The translations under genes and the position numbers were made by a program. The notes beneath the pieces are model-generated. The model had not been told where the DNA came from, ran no database searches, and saw only the letters and a list, made by a program, of their open reading frames with translations. Positions 42,199 to 50,496 of a DNA stretch of 64,000 nt are shown here, in pieces. Positions within the stretch are counted from its first letter, which is position 1. Each line of letters starts with the position of its first letter. This stretch comes from JB111 sp049856175. Its GTDB lineage: Bacteria; Actinomycetota; Actinomycetes; Actinomycetales; Actinomycetaceae. Where the stretch lies: NCBI RefSeq assembly GCF_049856175.1, contig NZ_JBNDNA010000007.1, positions 141,284 through 205,283 of the forward strand, written 5' to 3'.

Positions 42199-43017
42199 AT
42201 GACCGCGACGACGCACGACGCCGCATCGGGCGGCGACGCTCGCACGGGCGCGCCACCGCCCTTGCCCCTCGAGGGGCAGGCAGCGATCGTCACCGGTGGC
42301 GGGCAGGGCATCGGCCGCGCGTTCGCCCATGCGCTCGCGAACGCCGGCTCAGCCGTGGCCGTGGCGGACGTCGACGAGCGGGCGGCGCGTTCCGTGGCCG
42401 CGGAGCTCGCCGGCCTCGGGAACGGCTCCCTCGCCATACAGGTCGACGTCACCGACGAGGAGGCCGTCGCGATCGCCCTTCGCCGGGTGCTCGATGAGTT
42501 CGGCCGGATCGACACCCTCATCAACAACGCCGCGGTGTTCTCGAGCCTGACGATGAAGCCGTTCGAGGAGATTGCCGCCGACGAGTGGCGTCGGGTGCTC
42601 GACGTCAACCTCACCGGAATGTTCCTCACGACCCGCGCGGTCGCACCGGTCATGCGCGCGCAGCGGCGCGGATCGATCATCAACGTGTCGTCCGGGACCG
42701 TGCTGAACGGACGGCCGCTCTACCTGCACTACGTGACGTCGAAGGCCGGCGTCATCGGCATGACCCGGTCGCTCGCCCGCGAGCTCGGGACCCACGGCGT
42801 GACGGTCAACTCGATCTTGCCGGGCTCGGTCGACACCGGGATCGAACGCGCCTCCGCCCCGCCGGGCCCGAACGAGGGGATCCTCGCCGCACAGTCGCTC
42901 AAGTGGCGGCTTGGACCGGACGACATCACCGGCACTGCGGTCTTCCTCGCGAGCGACGCGGCTCGCGCCATGACCGGCCAGAGCCTCGTCCTCGACGCAG
43001 GATCGAGCTTCGTGTGA
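42199..43017 (+). CDS. Short-chain dehydrogenase/reductase (SDR)
   Basis: This 272-residue classical SDR has the cofactor loop AAIVTGGGQGIGRAFAHAL (GGGxGIG), ADVDERAA after the second strand (Asp, favouring NAD), LINNAAVF (NAG-like), INVSSGT (catalytic Ser) and YLHYVTSKAGV (YxxxK). A Ser-Ile-Leu-Pro-Gly-Ser segment follows, as in the family. It probably oxidises or reduces an intermediate in the pathway served by the divergent ALDH and FAD oxidoreductase. ATG 42199 has GGGAGAC upstream. Its stop overlaps the start of the next gene. Confidence 0.93.
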   Translation: MTATTHDAASGGDARTGAPPPLPLEGQAAIVTGGGQGIGRAFAHALANAGSAVAVADVDERAARSVAAELAGLGNGSLAIQVDVTDEEAVAIALRRVLDEFGRIDTLINNAAVFSSLTMKPFEEIAADEWRRVLDVNLTGMFLTTRAVAPVMRAQRRGSIINVSSGTVLNGRPLYLHYVTSKAGVIGMTRSLARELGTHGVTVNSILPGSVDTGIERASAPPGPNEGILAAQSLKWRLGPDDITGTAVFLASDAARAMTGQSLVLDAGSSFV

Positions 43018-44015
43018 GCGCCGTCGCCGGGCCGGTCGAGCTCACCCTGGCCATCAACGACTCCGACCAGATCCGCGACCTGGCGACCGGACGGGTGCGC
43101 GTCGAGGGCGTCTCGCTGCGCACGGTCCACCACCCCGTCGAGGAGATCTTCTTCCGGCACACCCGGCATCGGGAATGGGACGTCTCCGAGCTCTCGATGG
43201 GTAAGTTCGTCGCCCTACGCAGTCGCGGGGACGACTCGCTCGTCGGGCTGCCCGTGTTTCCGTCGCGCGCGTTCCGCCACTCGGGCATCTTCGTGGCAGC
43301 CGACGGCCCGGTGGACGCGCCCGAACGGCTTGCCGGCGCGAGGATCGGGTTCCCCGAGTGGACCGTCACCGCCACGATCTATCAGCGCGCGCTGCTCCAG
43401 CACGAGTTCGGCCTGGACCTCACGGTGATCGACTGGGTGCAGGGCGGGATCAACGCACCTGGACGGATCGAGACCCTTCCGGTCCAGGTGCCCGAGGGAA
43501 TCCGCATCCGCCCGGAGCGGGAACGCACGCTCAACGACCTACTGATCGACGGCGAGCTCGACGCGATCATCGTGCCGCACCCGCCGGAGGGCGCCACCGA
43601 CGGAAGTGGGAAGCTCGTGCAGCTGTTCAGCGACAGCGCGACCGTGGAGGCCGAGTACTTCACTCGCACCGGGATCTTCCCGATCATGCACGTGGCAGTC
43701 CTCGACGCCACCGTCCACGAGCGCCACCCATGGGTGGCGGGCAACCTCGTGTCGGCCTTCACGAGGGCGAAGAACAACAGCCTCGCTCGGCTGCTCGACC
43801 CGACCGCACCGCAGTTCCCGCTGCCGTGGGGCGCCGACAGGGCGAGACAGGCTGCCTCCGTCGTCGGGGATGACTTCTGGCCCTACGGCGTGGCAGCCAA
43901 CCGCACCACTCTCGAGGCCTTTCTCTCATACACCCACGAGCAGCGGCTGACGGAACGGCGGCTCGCGGTGGAGGACCTGTTCCCGGCGTCGCTACTGGAA
44001 ACGTTCCGGGTGTAG
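43014..44015 (+). CDS. 4,5-dihydroxyphthalate decarboxylase-like protein (second copy)
   Basis: This 333-residue paralogue of the protein at 31921-32907 keeps EEIFFRHTRHREWDVSELSMGKF, LPVFPSRAFRHSGIFV, RIETLPVQVPEG and TRTGIFPIMHVAVLD. No signal peptide is present. The GTG start overlaps the SDR stop (GTGTGA), so the pair is translationally coupled. The 3' end meets the convergent IclR gene with 1 bp between the stops. As for the first copy, decarboxylation of an aromatic diol acid is only one option. The fold is that of binding proteins, and some members may act as non-catalytic sensors or enolases. Confidence 0.85.
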   Translation: MSAVAGPVELTLAINDSDQIRDLATGRVRVEGVSLRTVHHPVEEIFFRHTRHREWDVSELSMGKFVALRSRGDDSLVGLPVFPSRAFRHSGIFVAADGPVDAPERLAGARIGFPEWTVTATIYQRALLQHEFGLDLTVIDWVQGGINAPGRIETLPVQVPEGIRIRPERERTLNDLLIDGELDAIIVPHPPEGATDGSGKLVQLFSDSATVEAEYFTRTGIFPIMHVAVLDATVHERHPWVAGNLVSAFTRAKNNSLARLLDPTAPQFPLPWGADRARQAASVVGDDFWPYGVAANRTTLEAFLSYTHEQRLTERRLAVEDLFPASLLETFRV

Positions 44016-44016
44016 G

Positions 44017-44811
44017 TCAGCGTCCGGCGGGCAGCAACTCGCCGATGCGCCGGGCGGCTGTTGCGAGGACTGCGGCTCGAGTGGGCGCCATGTCCTCGCG
44101 GAGACGCGCGGGCGGCGCCGACAGGGCAAGGGCAGCGAGCGGAGCGCCAGCAGCGTCCAGCACCGGGACCGCCACGGACGCGACGTCCTCCTCCGTCTCT
44201 CCGAAGCTCGTCGCGTAACCACGGTCGCGAGCCTCGTCGAGCAGGTGCTCGATACGTGTAGCGTCGGTGATGGTCCGGCTCGTCACAGCCGTCCAACCGG
44301 ATCGGGGCGGACGACGTCGATCGTCGTCGTCGGGAAGGAACGCAAGCGCGACGCGTCCGGCGGCCGTCGCGTAGGCCGGCAGGGTGCCGCCCGTGCGTAT
44401 GCCGACTCGGAGGGTGCGCGAGCTCTCCACGGAGTGGACGAAGAGGATCTGCGTGCCCTGCAGCACCGAGAGGTGCACGGTCTCGCCCAGCTCTTGAGCG
44501 AGGTCGACCATGATCGGGGCTGCTACGGACCGCAGGTCGAGACCGTCCACGAGCGTGACGGCAAGACCGACAAGGGCGGGCCCCGGGCGGTATGCGCGTC
44601 CCTCGTCCTGGACGGCGAAGTCGTGTGCGCTGAGCACCTGAAGGAGCCGATGGGCGGTCGACCGCGCGACGCCGAGCTCGGCCGCGGCATCAGTCACCCG
44701 TACGACCTGCTGGCCCCGGAACATCTCGAGAAGGCGCAGCGCGCTACCGACCGAACCCGTCGAGGCACGCGAACCGCTGCGCACACCGTCCACCCCGTCG
44801 TTCGGCGTCAT
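44017..44811 (-). CDS. IclR-family transcriptional regulator (second copy)
   Basis: This 264-residue protein starts at ATG 44811 (GGGAGAC just upstream). The HTH segment VGSALRLLEMFRGQQVVRVTDAAAELGVARSTAHRLLQVL is typical, and the effector domain has GETVHLSVLQGTQILFVHSV, VGIRTGGTLPAYATAAGRVALAFL and EEDVASVAVPVLD. Between residues of the central domain an Asp/Arg-rich loop (DDDDRRRPP) is inserted. It closes the second module and presumably controls the ALDH/SDR divergent promoters. The longer frame upstream was rejected because it lacks coding character. Confidence 0.92.
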   Translation of the reverse strand: MTPNDGVDGVRSGSRASTGSVGSALRLLEMFRGQQVVRVTDAAAELGVARSTAHRLLQVLSAHDFAVQDEGRAYRPGPALVGLAVTLVDGLDLRSVAAPIMVDLAQELGETVHLSVLQGTQILFVHSVESSRTLRVGIRTGGTLPAYATAAGRVALAFLPDDDDRRRPPRSGWTAVTSRTITDATRIEHLLDEARDRGYATSFGETEEDVASVAVPVLDAAGAPLAALALSAPPARLREDMAPTRAAVLATAARRIGELLPAGR

Positions 44812-45199
44812 CTGTCTCCCTTGCGTATTCGGCACAGCGGGCCGCCGTGCTCTCGCCGAGCGTAATGGCGCTGATCGCGCAGCATCCGGTCGACGATGCT
44901 TCAGAAGCCAGACCCGTCGGAGGTCGAGCACTGTGCGAACCTTGCCTACGATCTCGACGCGCGAGCTCTCGGGGTTCTCTCGAACCTTCACCGGACCGAC
45001 ATCGCGGGCCTGACCTCCTGGAACGTGCTGCACGACTACGTCGCGCCCCCTTCCGGAGGGCGTCGGCTCGACGACGTGCCGGCCGAGGTATCTCTGGCCA
45101 CGCCGGCGCCGGGTGGAGGACACGCGCACTCCTGCTTTCCCGTCGTCTTGAACGGCACCTCAGGGGTGGATGTGGTCTCGTACAGGCCTAACCTTGACC
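44812..45199. other. 388-bp intergenic region between the IclR and DUF4440 genes
   Basis: This holds the IclR promoter and, on the plus strand, an open frame from 44896 beginning QKPDPSEVEHCANLAYDLDARALG and containing DYVAPPSGGRRLDDVPAEVS. The frame reads like protein but runs on out of phase into the DUF4440 gene, and I recognise no family; it may be a gene remnant. TAACCT (45189-45194) is a likely -10 for the DUF4440 gene. Confidence 0.4.
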
Positions 45200-45574
45200 A
45201 TGAGCACTCTCACGACAGACCACCTGCTCGCCCTCGAGCATCGGGGCTGGGACGCCCTGTGCAGCTCGACCGGCGGGAGCTTCTACGGCGAGCTGATGAC
45301 TCCCGAGGCCGTGATGATCCTCGTCAACGGCATGGTGCTCGACCGGGCGACCGTCGCGCGGTCCCTCGACGAGTCACCTCCGTGGTCCTCCTACTCCCTC
45401 ACGGGGGCGCGCGTCGTGCCGACGGGCGAGCGGTCGGCCGCCCTGGTCTACACGGCGACGGCGTCCCGTCAGGGCGACGAGACGCCCTTCGTCGCCCTCA
45501 TGGCGAGCCACTACTGCGTGGTCGACGGTGAGACGCGGCTGGCGCTCTACCAGCAGACGACCGTCACGCACTGA
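45200..45574 (+). CDS. DUF4440 / NTF2-like protein
   Basis: This 124-residue cone-shaped NTF2-like protein begins LTTDHLLALEHRGWDALCSSTGGSFYGELMTPEAVMILVNG and ends TRLALYQQTTVT, the typical DUF4440/SnoaL-like frame. No catalytic set is evident. ATG 45200 lies 5 nt after a -10-like TAACCT with no Shine-Dalgarno, so it may be leaderless. It converges with the RuBisCO-like gene, whose stop is 74 bp away. Confidence 0.8.
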   Translation: MSTLTTDHLLALEHRGWDALCSSTGGSFYGELMTPEAVMILVNGMVLDRATVARSLDESPPWSSYSLTGARVVPTGERSAALVYTATASRQGDETPFVALMASHYCVVDGETRLALYQQTTVTH

Positions 45575-45647
45575 CCAGCGGCAGGTCCTCGGCGGCTCTC
45601 CCGCCGCAGCCCGTACTCGCAGTTTGGGCAGCGGAAGCGGCAAGGGG

Positions 45648-46880
45648 TTACGGCTCGAGCGTGCCCCAGCGCTCGATCGCGACCCGCAGGTCGTCGTCCT
45701 CGGCCGCCGCCTCGTGGACGTCCAGCCCGGCGACGGCGGCCTCGATCGCGGCGTGCATCGCCCGCACCCCGGCCGCCGCTCCGCCGGGGTGGCCCTGGAT
45801 GGCACCCCCGACGCCGAGAACCACGTCGGCGCCGACCTCGTCGACGTAGCGTCGGACCGTCCCCGGGTGAACGCCACCGCCGATGATCGGCGCGGTGCGG
45901 CGCAGTCCCGGGCGGTCGGACGTCAGCTCGGCCGCGGTGCGCCGGTAGGCCACGGGTGAGATCGGGTAGCCGCCGTACGGGGTGTTGACGAGCGAGAGGT
46001 CGGCCCCGGCCAGTCGTGGCAGCAGGCCGTTGGCGAGGTCCGAGGACATGCCCGTCGTCGGGTTCTCGTAGTACGGCGCAGAGCCGGCGAAGTGGCCCAG
46101 CACCGGGACCTCGACGGCCTCGGCGAGCGCCTGCATCGAGCCGTAGCCGGCGTTCGCGTAGGCCACCATCACGCCCTCGGCGCCGGCGTCGACGGCCCGC
46201 CGGGCGGTGTCGAGCATCCGGTCGGGCCGGTCGGTGACGTTGACGAAGTACAGGGCGCGCCGACCGGTCTCGTCGGCGGCCCGGTCGATGGCCGCGGTGT
46301 AGGCGCGGACGCGGTCGACGACCGGGGAGAACTCGGTGTTCCCGAGCAGCTCGTCGTCCTTGATGAGGTCGACGCCGCCGAGCGCGGTGCGGTGGACGAT
46401 CTCCGCCCCGGCCTCCGGGGTCAGCCCGGTGCACGGCTTGACCATGTTGAGCAGGAGCGGGCGGTCGTGGATGCCGACGCGCTCGCGCAGACCGTCGATC
46501 CCGTGGCGCGGGCCGGCGAACCGGGCGAGCAGGTCGGGCGGCAGGTCGAGCCCGACGAGCTTGGCCTGGACCGACGTCGACGCGTCGTTGCCGATGACCG
46601 TGGTGAGCAGCTGCGGGATCGAGTCGCCGACGTTGACCGACGGCACGGCGATGGTGGCCAGGTACCAGCTGCCGGCCGACCCGTTGTCGACGAGGTCGGC
46701 GGCGGGGACCGGCTGAAGGTCGAGCACGCGGGCCTCGTGCGCCGCTCGGAGCTCGTCGGTCAGGCCGGGCACCGGCAGCCAGGTGCCGGTGGACTGCCCG
46801 ACGGCGAACCGACGCACCACCTCGTACGGGTCCGTGCCGGCGTCGATCCACAGGACGTAGGACGCGCCGACGTCGCTCAT
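45648..46880 (-). CDS. RuBisCO-like protein (form IV large-subunit homologue)
   Basis: This 410-residue protein has the RuBisCO large-subunit fold. An N-terminal domain carries SYVLWIDAGTDPYEVVRRFAVGQSTGTWLPVPG. In the barrel, LNMVKPCTGLTP matches the catalytic KP region. GGVDLIKDDELLGN keeps the Lys-Asp-Asp-Glu that binds Mg through a carbamylated Lys, and GHFAGSAPYYENP and IIGGGVHPGT fill later strands. Loop 6 is not that of carboxylating enzymes. Known relatives act in methionine salvage (MtnW enolase) or in apionate breakdown, where a RuBisCO-like enzyme decarboxylates or cleaves a phosphorylated oxo-acid. The setting among tetrose/polyol enzymes favours the second. ATG 46880 overlaps the HAD stop (ATGA). 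Confidence 0.9.
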   Translation of the reverse strand: MSDVGASYVLWIDAGTDPYEVVRRFAVGQSTGTWLPVPGLTDELRAAHEARVLDLQPVPAADLVDNGSAGSWYLATIAVPSVNVGDSIPQLLTTVIGNDASTSVQAKLVGLDLPPDLLARFAGPRHGIDGLRERVGIHDRPLLLNMVKPCTGLTPEAGAEIVHRTALGGVDLIKDDELLGNTEFSPVVDRVRAYTAAIDRAADETGRRALYFVNVTDRPDRMLDTARRAVDAGAEGVMVAYANAGYGSMQALAEAVEVPVLGHFAGSAPYYENPTTGMSSDLANGLLPRLAGADLSLVNTPYGGYPISPVAYRRTAAELTSDRPGLRRTAPIIGGGVHPGTVRRYVDEVGADVVLGVGGAIQGHPGGAAAGVRAMHAAIEAAVAGLDVHEAAAEDDDLRVAIERWGTLEP

Positions 46881-47713
46881 CGCGGGCTCCTCGCCGTCAG
46901 CTCGCCGCTCAGCTGGTCCGCGAGCGCCTCGAGCACCACGGCCACCCCGTCCTCGCTGTTGGCGGGGGCGACCGCGGACGCTACTACCTTGACCTCCTCG
47001 CGGGCGTTGCCGACCGCGACCGGGATGCCGATGCGCGTGAGCCAGGGGACGTCGTTGCCGCCGTCGCCCATGCCGAGGACCGCCCCGGCCGCGATGCCGT
47101 ACCGCCCGAGCAGGTCCTCGAGGGCGTGCCACTTGTTCGCGTCCTCGGCGACGAACTCGAAGAACTCGTCCATCGATCGTGTGCCGCGGGGGTTCCTGGC
47201 AAGGATCACGGGGGTCGCGGCGTCGAGCTGCGCGGCGGTGCCGAAGAGCATCGTCTTGGTGACCACCGGCGGGACCGAGCTCGTGTCACCGACGACGACG
47301 CCGTCCTCCCCGAGCATCCGGAGCATGTCCGCGCAGTCGCCCTCGCGGCTGACGTAGATGTCCGTCGTCGTCCACCACGTGACCTCGAGGCCGAGCTCGG
47401 TGCCGAGGTCGAGCAGGTCGCGCACCTCGCCGCGGTCCATGGGGCGCAGCGCGACGTCGGCGTTGGTGACCGGGTCGAACGTGATGGAGCCGTTGTTGCT
47501 CGCCACGAGGTTGGTCAGGCCCAGCCGCGTGGCGAGCTCGAGGGTGTTGCGCCGCGCGCGACCGGTCAGCAGGAACACCGGCACGCCCAGCTCGGCGACC
47601 CGGGAGATCGCCGCCGCGGTCCGGGCCGAGACGGTGTGGTCGTCCCGCGAGATCGTGCCGTCGACGTCGAGCCCGACGGCGCGGACGCCGGCCAGGGTCT
47701 CTGGGGCGAGCAT
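46877..47713 (-). CDS. Cof-type HAD-IIB phosphatase, paired with the RuBisCO-like protein
   Basis: This 278-residue protein has motif I GLDVDGTISRDD, motif II FLLTGRARRNTL, the cap sequence VTWWTTTDIYVSREG, and motif IV LGMGDGGNDVPWL. It is a close paralogue of the HAD at 34632-35477. ATG 47713 has AAGGAGG five bases upstream. It is translationally coupled to the RuBisCO-like gene, so it probably removes phosphate from a pathway intermediate. Methionine-salvage MtnX is also a HAD but of a different subgroup. The promoter region carries the shared direct-repeat operator. Confidence 0.92.
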   Translation of the reverse strand: MLAPETLAGVRAVGLDVDGTISRDDHTVSARTAAAISRVAELGVPVFLLTGRARRNTLELATRLGLTNLVASNNGSITFDPVTNADVALRPMDRGEVRDLLDLGTELGLEVTWWTTTDIYVSREGDCADMLRMLGEDGVVVGDTSSVPPVVTKTMLFGTAAQLDAATPVILARNPRGTRSMDEFFEFVAEDANKWHALEDLLGRYGIAAGAVLGMGDGGNDVPWLTRIGIPVAVGNAREEVKVVASAVAPANSEDGVAVVLEALADQLSGELTARSPR

Positions 47714-47765
47714 GTGAACCTCCTTGGTCACTCCCACGACGACAGGCTAGGCCGTCGCTCCTGCG

Positions 47766-47794
47766 CCTAGACAACCATAGACAGGCGTTGACAT
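47766..47794. promoter_or_regulatory. Direct-repeat operator, three copies (site C)
   Basis: On the minus strand, ATGTCAACGC, CTGTCTATGG and TTGTCTAGGC follow each other, with their TGT triplets exactly 10 bp apart (complement ACA at 47791, 47781 and 47771). It lies between the HAD-RuBisCO-like operon and the kinase-dehydrogenase operon and overlaps the -35 box of the latter. The same motif occurs at three other promoters in the locus. Confidence 0.75.
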
Positions 47795-47817
47795 GCCAGG
47801 TCGGACGCACCTACCTT
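47788..47817 (+). promoter_or_regulatory. Sigma70-type promoter of the kinase/dehydrogenase operon
   Basis: TTGACA (47788-47793), an 18-bp spacer and TACCTT (47812-47817), about 50 bp before the kinase ATG. The -35 box sits inside the direct-repeat operator, so bound regulator would block polymerase. Confidence 0.6.
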
Positions 47818-47866
47818 GCGTTCGGACGCAACGAGGCGACCGCCATCGACAATGAGGTGAGTGAGC

Positions 47867-49363
47867 ATGGCCAGGTACATTCTCGGGATCGACGAGGGCA
47901 CCACCAGTGCACGGGCGTTCGTCATCGACGACGACACCAACGTGGTGGGATTCGCCCAGGCGGAGATCACCCAGCAGTACCCACGACCGGGCTGGATCGA
48001 GCACAACCCCAAGGAGATCCTCAGTACGCAGCTCGAGTCGATCCGTGCGGCGCTCCGGGACGCGAACCTGCAGCCCTCCGACCTCAGCGCGGTCGGGCTG
48101 ACCAACCAGCGCGAGACCGGCATCGTCTGGGACAAGGAGACCGGGGAGCCGATCTACAACGCCATCGTGTGGGCCTCCCGCCACTCGGTGGAGGTCGTGG
48201 AGAGGTGGGTCGCCGACGGCCTCGGCGACCTCATCCAGCAGCGCACCGGCCTCATCCCGGACGCCTACTACACGGCGTCGAAGATCCGCTGGATCCTCGA
48301 CCAGGTGCCCGGCGCCCAGGCGCGCGCCGAGGCGGGCGAGCTGCTCGCCGGAACGGTCGACACCTGGCTGATCTGGAACCTCACCGGCCGCAAGGAGTTC
48401 GTCACCGAGACGTCGAACGCGTCGCGGACCATGATGATGAACCTCGAGACGCTCGACTGGGACGACGAGCTCCTCGGCCACTACGGGATCCCCCGCCACA
48501 TGCTCGCCCGCATCGCCTCCAGCGGCGAGGTCTTCGGCGACATCAGCGCCACCTTCGGCGCGCCGGTGCCGATCGGCTCCAACCTCGGCGACCAGCAGGC
48601 CGGACTGTTCGGTCAGGCCGCCTACCGCGAGGGCCTGTCGAAGATGACCTACGGCACGGCCGGCGTGCTCAACATCAACTCCGGCTCGAAGCCGCGCCCG
48701 ATCGAGGGGCTCACCCCGTCCGTGGGCTGGACGATCGGCGGGGAGACGACCTACGAGATCGAGGGCGTCCTGTTCGCCATGGGCAAGACGATGCAGTGGC
48801 TGCGCGACGACCTGCAGCTCATCCACTCGGCACCGGACTCGGAGTGGTACGCCGGCCAGGTGCAGAGCACCGAGGGCGTCTACCTGGTCCCGGCGTTCAC
48901 CGGACTCGCCGCCCCCAACTGGGACCCGCACGCCCGCGCCGCGATCATCGGCATGAGCAACGCAACCACGCGGCTGCACGTCATCCGCGCCGCCGTGGAG
49001 TCGATGGTCTTCCAGACCCGCGACGTCGTCGAGGCGGCCGCCAAGGGCGAGCTCGGGGTGAGCATCTCCGAGCTGCGCGTCGACGGCGGCGCGGTACGCA
49101 ACAACCTGCTGTGCCAGATGCAGGCGAACATCCTCGGCATCCCGGTGGTGCGCCCGAAGAACGCCGAGGCGACGATCTTCGGCGCCATGCTCCTCGCCGG
49201 CCTCTCGACGGGCATCTACGCCGACCTCGAGGAGCTGGAGTCGAAGTGGGAGGTCGACCAGGTCTTCGAGCCGACCATGTCCCGCGACCAGGCCGACTCG
49301 CTCTACGAAGGCTGGCAGCGGGCGGTCGAGCTCACCAAGGGCTGGAACCGCCCCCGGTCCTGA
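47867..49363 (+). CDS. FGGY-family kinase, glycerol-kinase-like
   Basis: This 498-residue carbohydrate kinase closely resembles glycerol kinases. It shows YILGIDEGTTSARAFVID (phosphate-1), GLTNQRETGIVWD, AIVWASRHS, YYTASKIRWIL, NLGDQQAGLFGQ, YGTAGVLNINSG and VDGGAVRNNLLCQMQ. In glycerol kinases the substrate pocket keeps Arg-Glu (QRET) and Trp, seen here; WASRHS replaces the usual WQCRRT, which hints at a modified substrate, perhaps a C4 polyol. ATG 47867 has GAGGTGAG upstream. It forms an operon with the Zn dehydrogenase. Confidence 0.9.
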   Translation: MARYILGIDEGTTSARAFVIDDDTNVVGFAQAEITQQYPRPGWIEHNPKEILSTQLESIRAALRDANLQPSDLSAVGLTNQRETGIVWDKETGEPIYNAIVWASRHSVEVVERWVADGLGDLIQQRTGLIPDAYYTASKIRWILDQVPGAQARAEAGELLAGTVDTWLIWNLTGRKEFVTETSNASRTMMMNLETLDWDDELLGHYGIPRHMLARIASSGEVFGDISATFGAPVPIGSNLGDQQAGLFGQAAYREGLSKMTYGTAGVLNINSGSKPRPIEGLTPSVGWTIGGETTYEIEGVLFAMGKTMQWLRDDLQLIHSAPDSEWYAGQVQSTEGVYLVPAFTGLAAPNWDPHARAAIIGMSNATTRLHVIRAAVESMVFQTRDVVEAAAKGELGVSISELRVDGGAVRNNLLCQMQANILGIPVVRPKNAEATIFGAMLLAGLSTGIYADLEELESKWEVDQVFEPTMSRDQADSLYEGWQRAVELTKGWNRPRS

Positions 49364-49365
49364 CC

Positions 49366-49395
49366 AGGAAGGCACTCAGCAGGAAGGCACTCAGA
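49366..49395 (+). repeat. 15-bp tandem duplication containing the ribosome binding site
   Basis: AGGAAGGCACTCAGC (49366-49380) is followed at once by AGGAAGGCACTCAGA (49381-49395), the last base being the A of the dehydrogenase ATG. The gap after the kinase gene thus carries the Shine-Dalgarno twice. Confidence 0.85.
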
Positions 49396-50423
49396 TGCGC
49401 GCACTGGTCAAGTACGCGTCCGGCCCCGGGAACGTCGAGCTGCGCGACGTGCCAGCACCGACCCTCGCCCCGGGCACGGTCCTGCTCGACGTCGACGCCG
49501 TCGCGGTCTGCGGCACCGACCGGGCGGCGATCGAGGGCGGTCACGACTTCCGTGTGCCGCGCATCCTCGGCCACGAGGTCGCCGGCACCGTCGCGGAGAT
49601 CGGTGCCGGCGCGGACCGTCCGGACCTCGCGGTGGGCGACCGGGTGACGGTCGAGACCGACGCATACCTGTGCATGCGCTGCGCGTACTGCCGGGCCGAG
49701 CAGTACAACCGGTGCCCGCACCGGCTCGGTATCGGCACCACCACCGACGGCGGGCTCGCCGAGCAGCTCGTCATGCCGTCCCGGGCGCTGCATGCGCTGC
49801 CCGAGAACGTCTCGCAGGTCGTGGGGGCGCTCACCGAGCCGACGGCGGTCGCCGTGCACGGGGTCGTCGAGCAGAGCCCCTCCCTGGCCGGCGAGGTGGT
49901 GGTCGTCGTCGGCCCGGGGGCGGTCGGCATGCTCACCGCCCAGGTGGCCCGGGCGGTCGGCGCCACGGTCGTCCTCGTGGGCCGAGCGCGGCACGCGGAC
50001 AAGCTCGCCGCGGCGAGTCGGACGGGTATCCAGCACGCCGTCGACGCCGACACCACCGACCTCCCGGAGCTCGTCTCCCGGCTCACCGGCGGCTACGGCG
50101 CGCACAGCGTCTTCGAGTGCAGCGGCGGCGAGGGCGTGATCGAGTCGTTGCCGCCGCTGCTGCGCCGCGGGGGCCGGATCGTCCTGCTCGCCTTCTACCG
50201 GACCCCGCCGACGCTCGACATCGACCGGGTGACCAACCACGAGCTGGAGGTCGTGGGGTCCCGCGGCAAGCGCGCCTCGAGCTTCCGCACGGCGCTCCGC
50301 CTCATGGCCTCAGGCGCGGTCGACCCGGGTGCGGTCGTCGAGGAGGTGCTCCCGCTCGAGGAGTGGGAGCGCGGGATGGAGCTCGTCGGACGGGGAGCCA
50401 AGGTGGTGCTCCAGGTCCGCTGA
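49395..50423 (+). CDS. Zn-dependent polyol/sorbitol-type dehydrogenase (MDR)
   Basis: This 342-residue dehydrogenase has catalytic zinc ligands in VAVCGTDRAAIEGG (Cys), GHEVAG (His-Glu) and ALTEPTAVAVHG (Glu). The structural-zinc lobe reads LCMRCAYCRAEQYNRCP, four Cys. The cofactor loop is VVGPGAVGMLTAQ, followed by LVGRARHADKL, where Arg residues after the second strand would fit NADP. It probably oxidises a polyol or sugar acid to a ketose, for example as the L-threitol/erythritol dehydrogenases of mycobacteria do; the substrate is not readable. It ends at a 19-bp hairpin shared with the convergent E2 gene. Confidence 0.9.
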   Translation: MRALVKYASGPGNVELRDVPAPTLAPGTVLLDVDAVAVCGTDRAAIEGGHDFRVPRILGHEVAGTVAEIGAGADRPDLAVGDRVTVETDAYLCMRCAYCRAEQYNRCPHRLGIGTTTDGGLAEQLVMPSRALHALPENVSQVVGALTEPTAVAVHGVVEQSPSLAGEVVVVVGPGAVGMLTAQVARAVGATVVLVGRARHADKLAAASRTGIQHAVDADTTDLPELVSRLTGGYGAHSVFECSGGEGVIESLPPLLRRGGRIVLLAFYRTPPTLDIDRVTNHELEVVGSRGKRASSFRTALRLMASGAVDPGAVVEEVLPLEEWERGMELVGRGAKVVLQVR

Positions 50424-50446
50424 GCGGACCGCCCGGCACACGGCAG

Positions 50447-50488
50447 CATGGCGAGGGGCCCGACCGGTCGGTCGGGCCCCTCGCCATG
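50447..50488. terminator. Perfect 19-bp hairpin between convergent operons
   Basis: The arm 50447-50465 pairs base for base with 50470-50488 around a GGTC loop. It lies 23 bp after the dehydrogenase stop and 8 bp beyond the E2 stop on the other strand, so it can end both transcripts. Confidence 0.85.
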
Positions 50489-50496
50489 TCCACCCG

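Noticed and set aside
44896..45531. Plus-strand frame beginning QKPDPSEVEHCANLAYD
   Set aside because: The first 100 residues look protein-like but match no family I know, and the rest is out of phase with the DUF4440 gene. Kept only as a note on the intergenic region.
45575..45647. CRFRCPNCEYG-like zinc-knuckle sequence on the minus strand after the RuBisCO-like gene
   Set aside because: There is no start codon between the preceding stop and the motif, and it is only about 30 residues long; probably chance.
45648..47713. RuBisCO-like protein plus HAD as methionine salvage MtnW-MtnX
   Set aside because: The HAD is of the Cof type with a C2B cap and no mtnA, mtnB or mtnK is near, so this reading is less likely, though not excluded.
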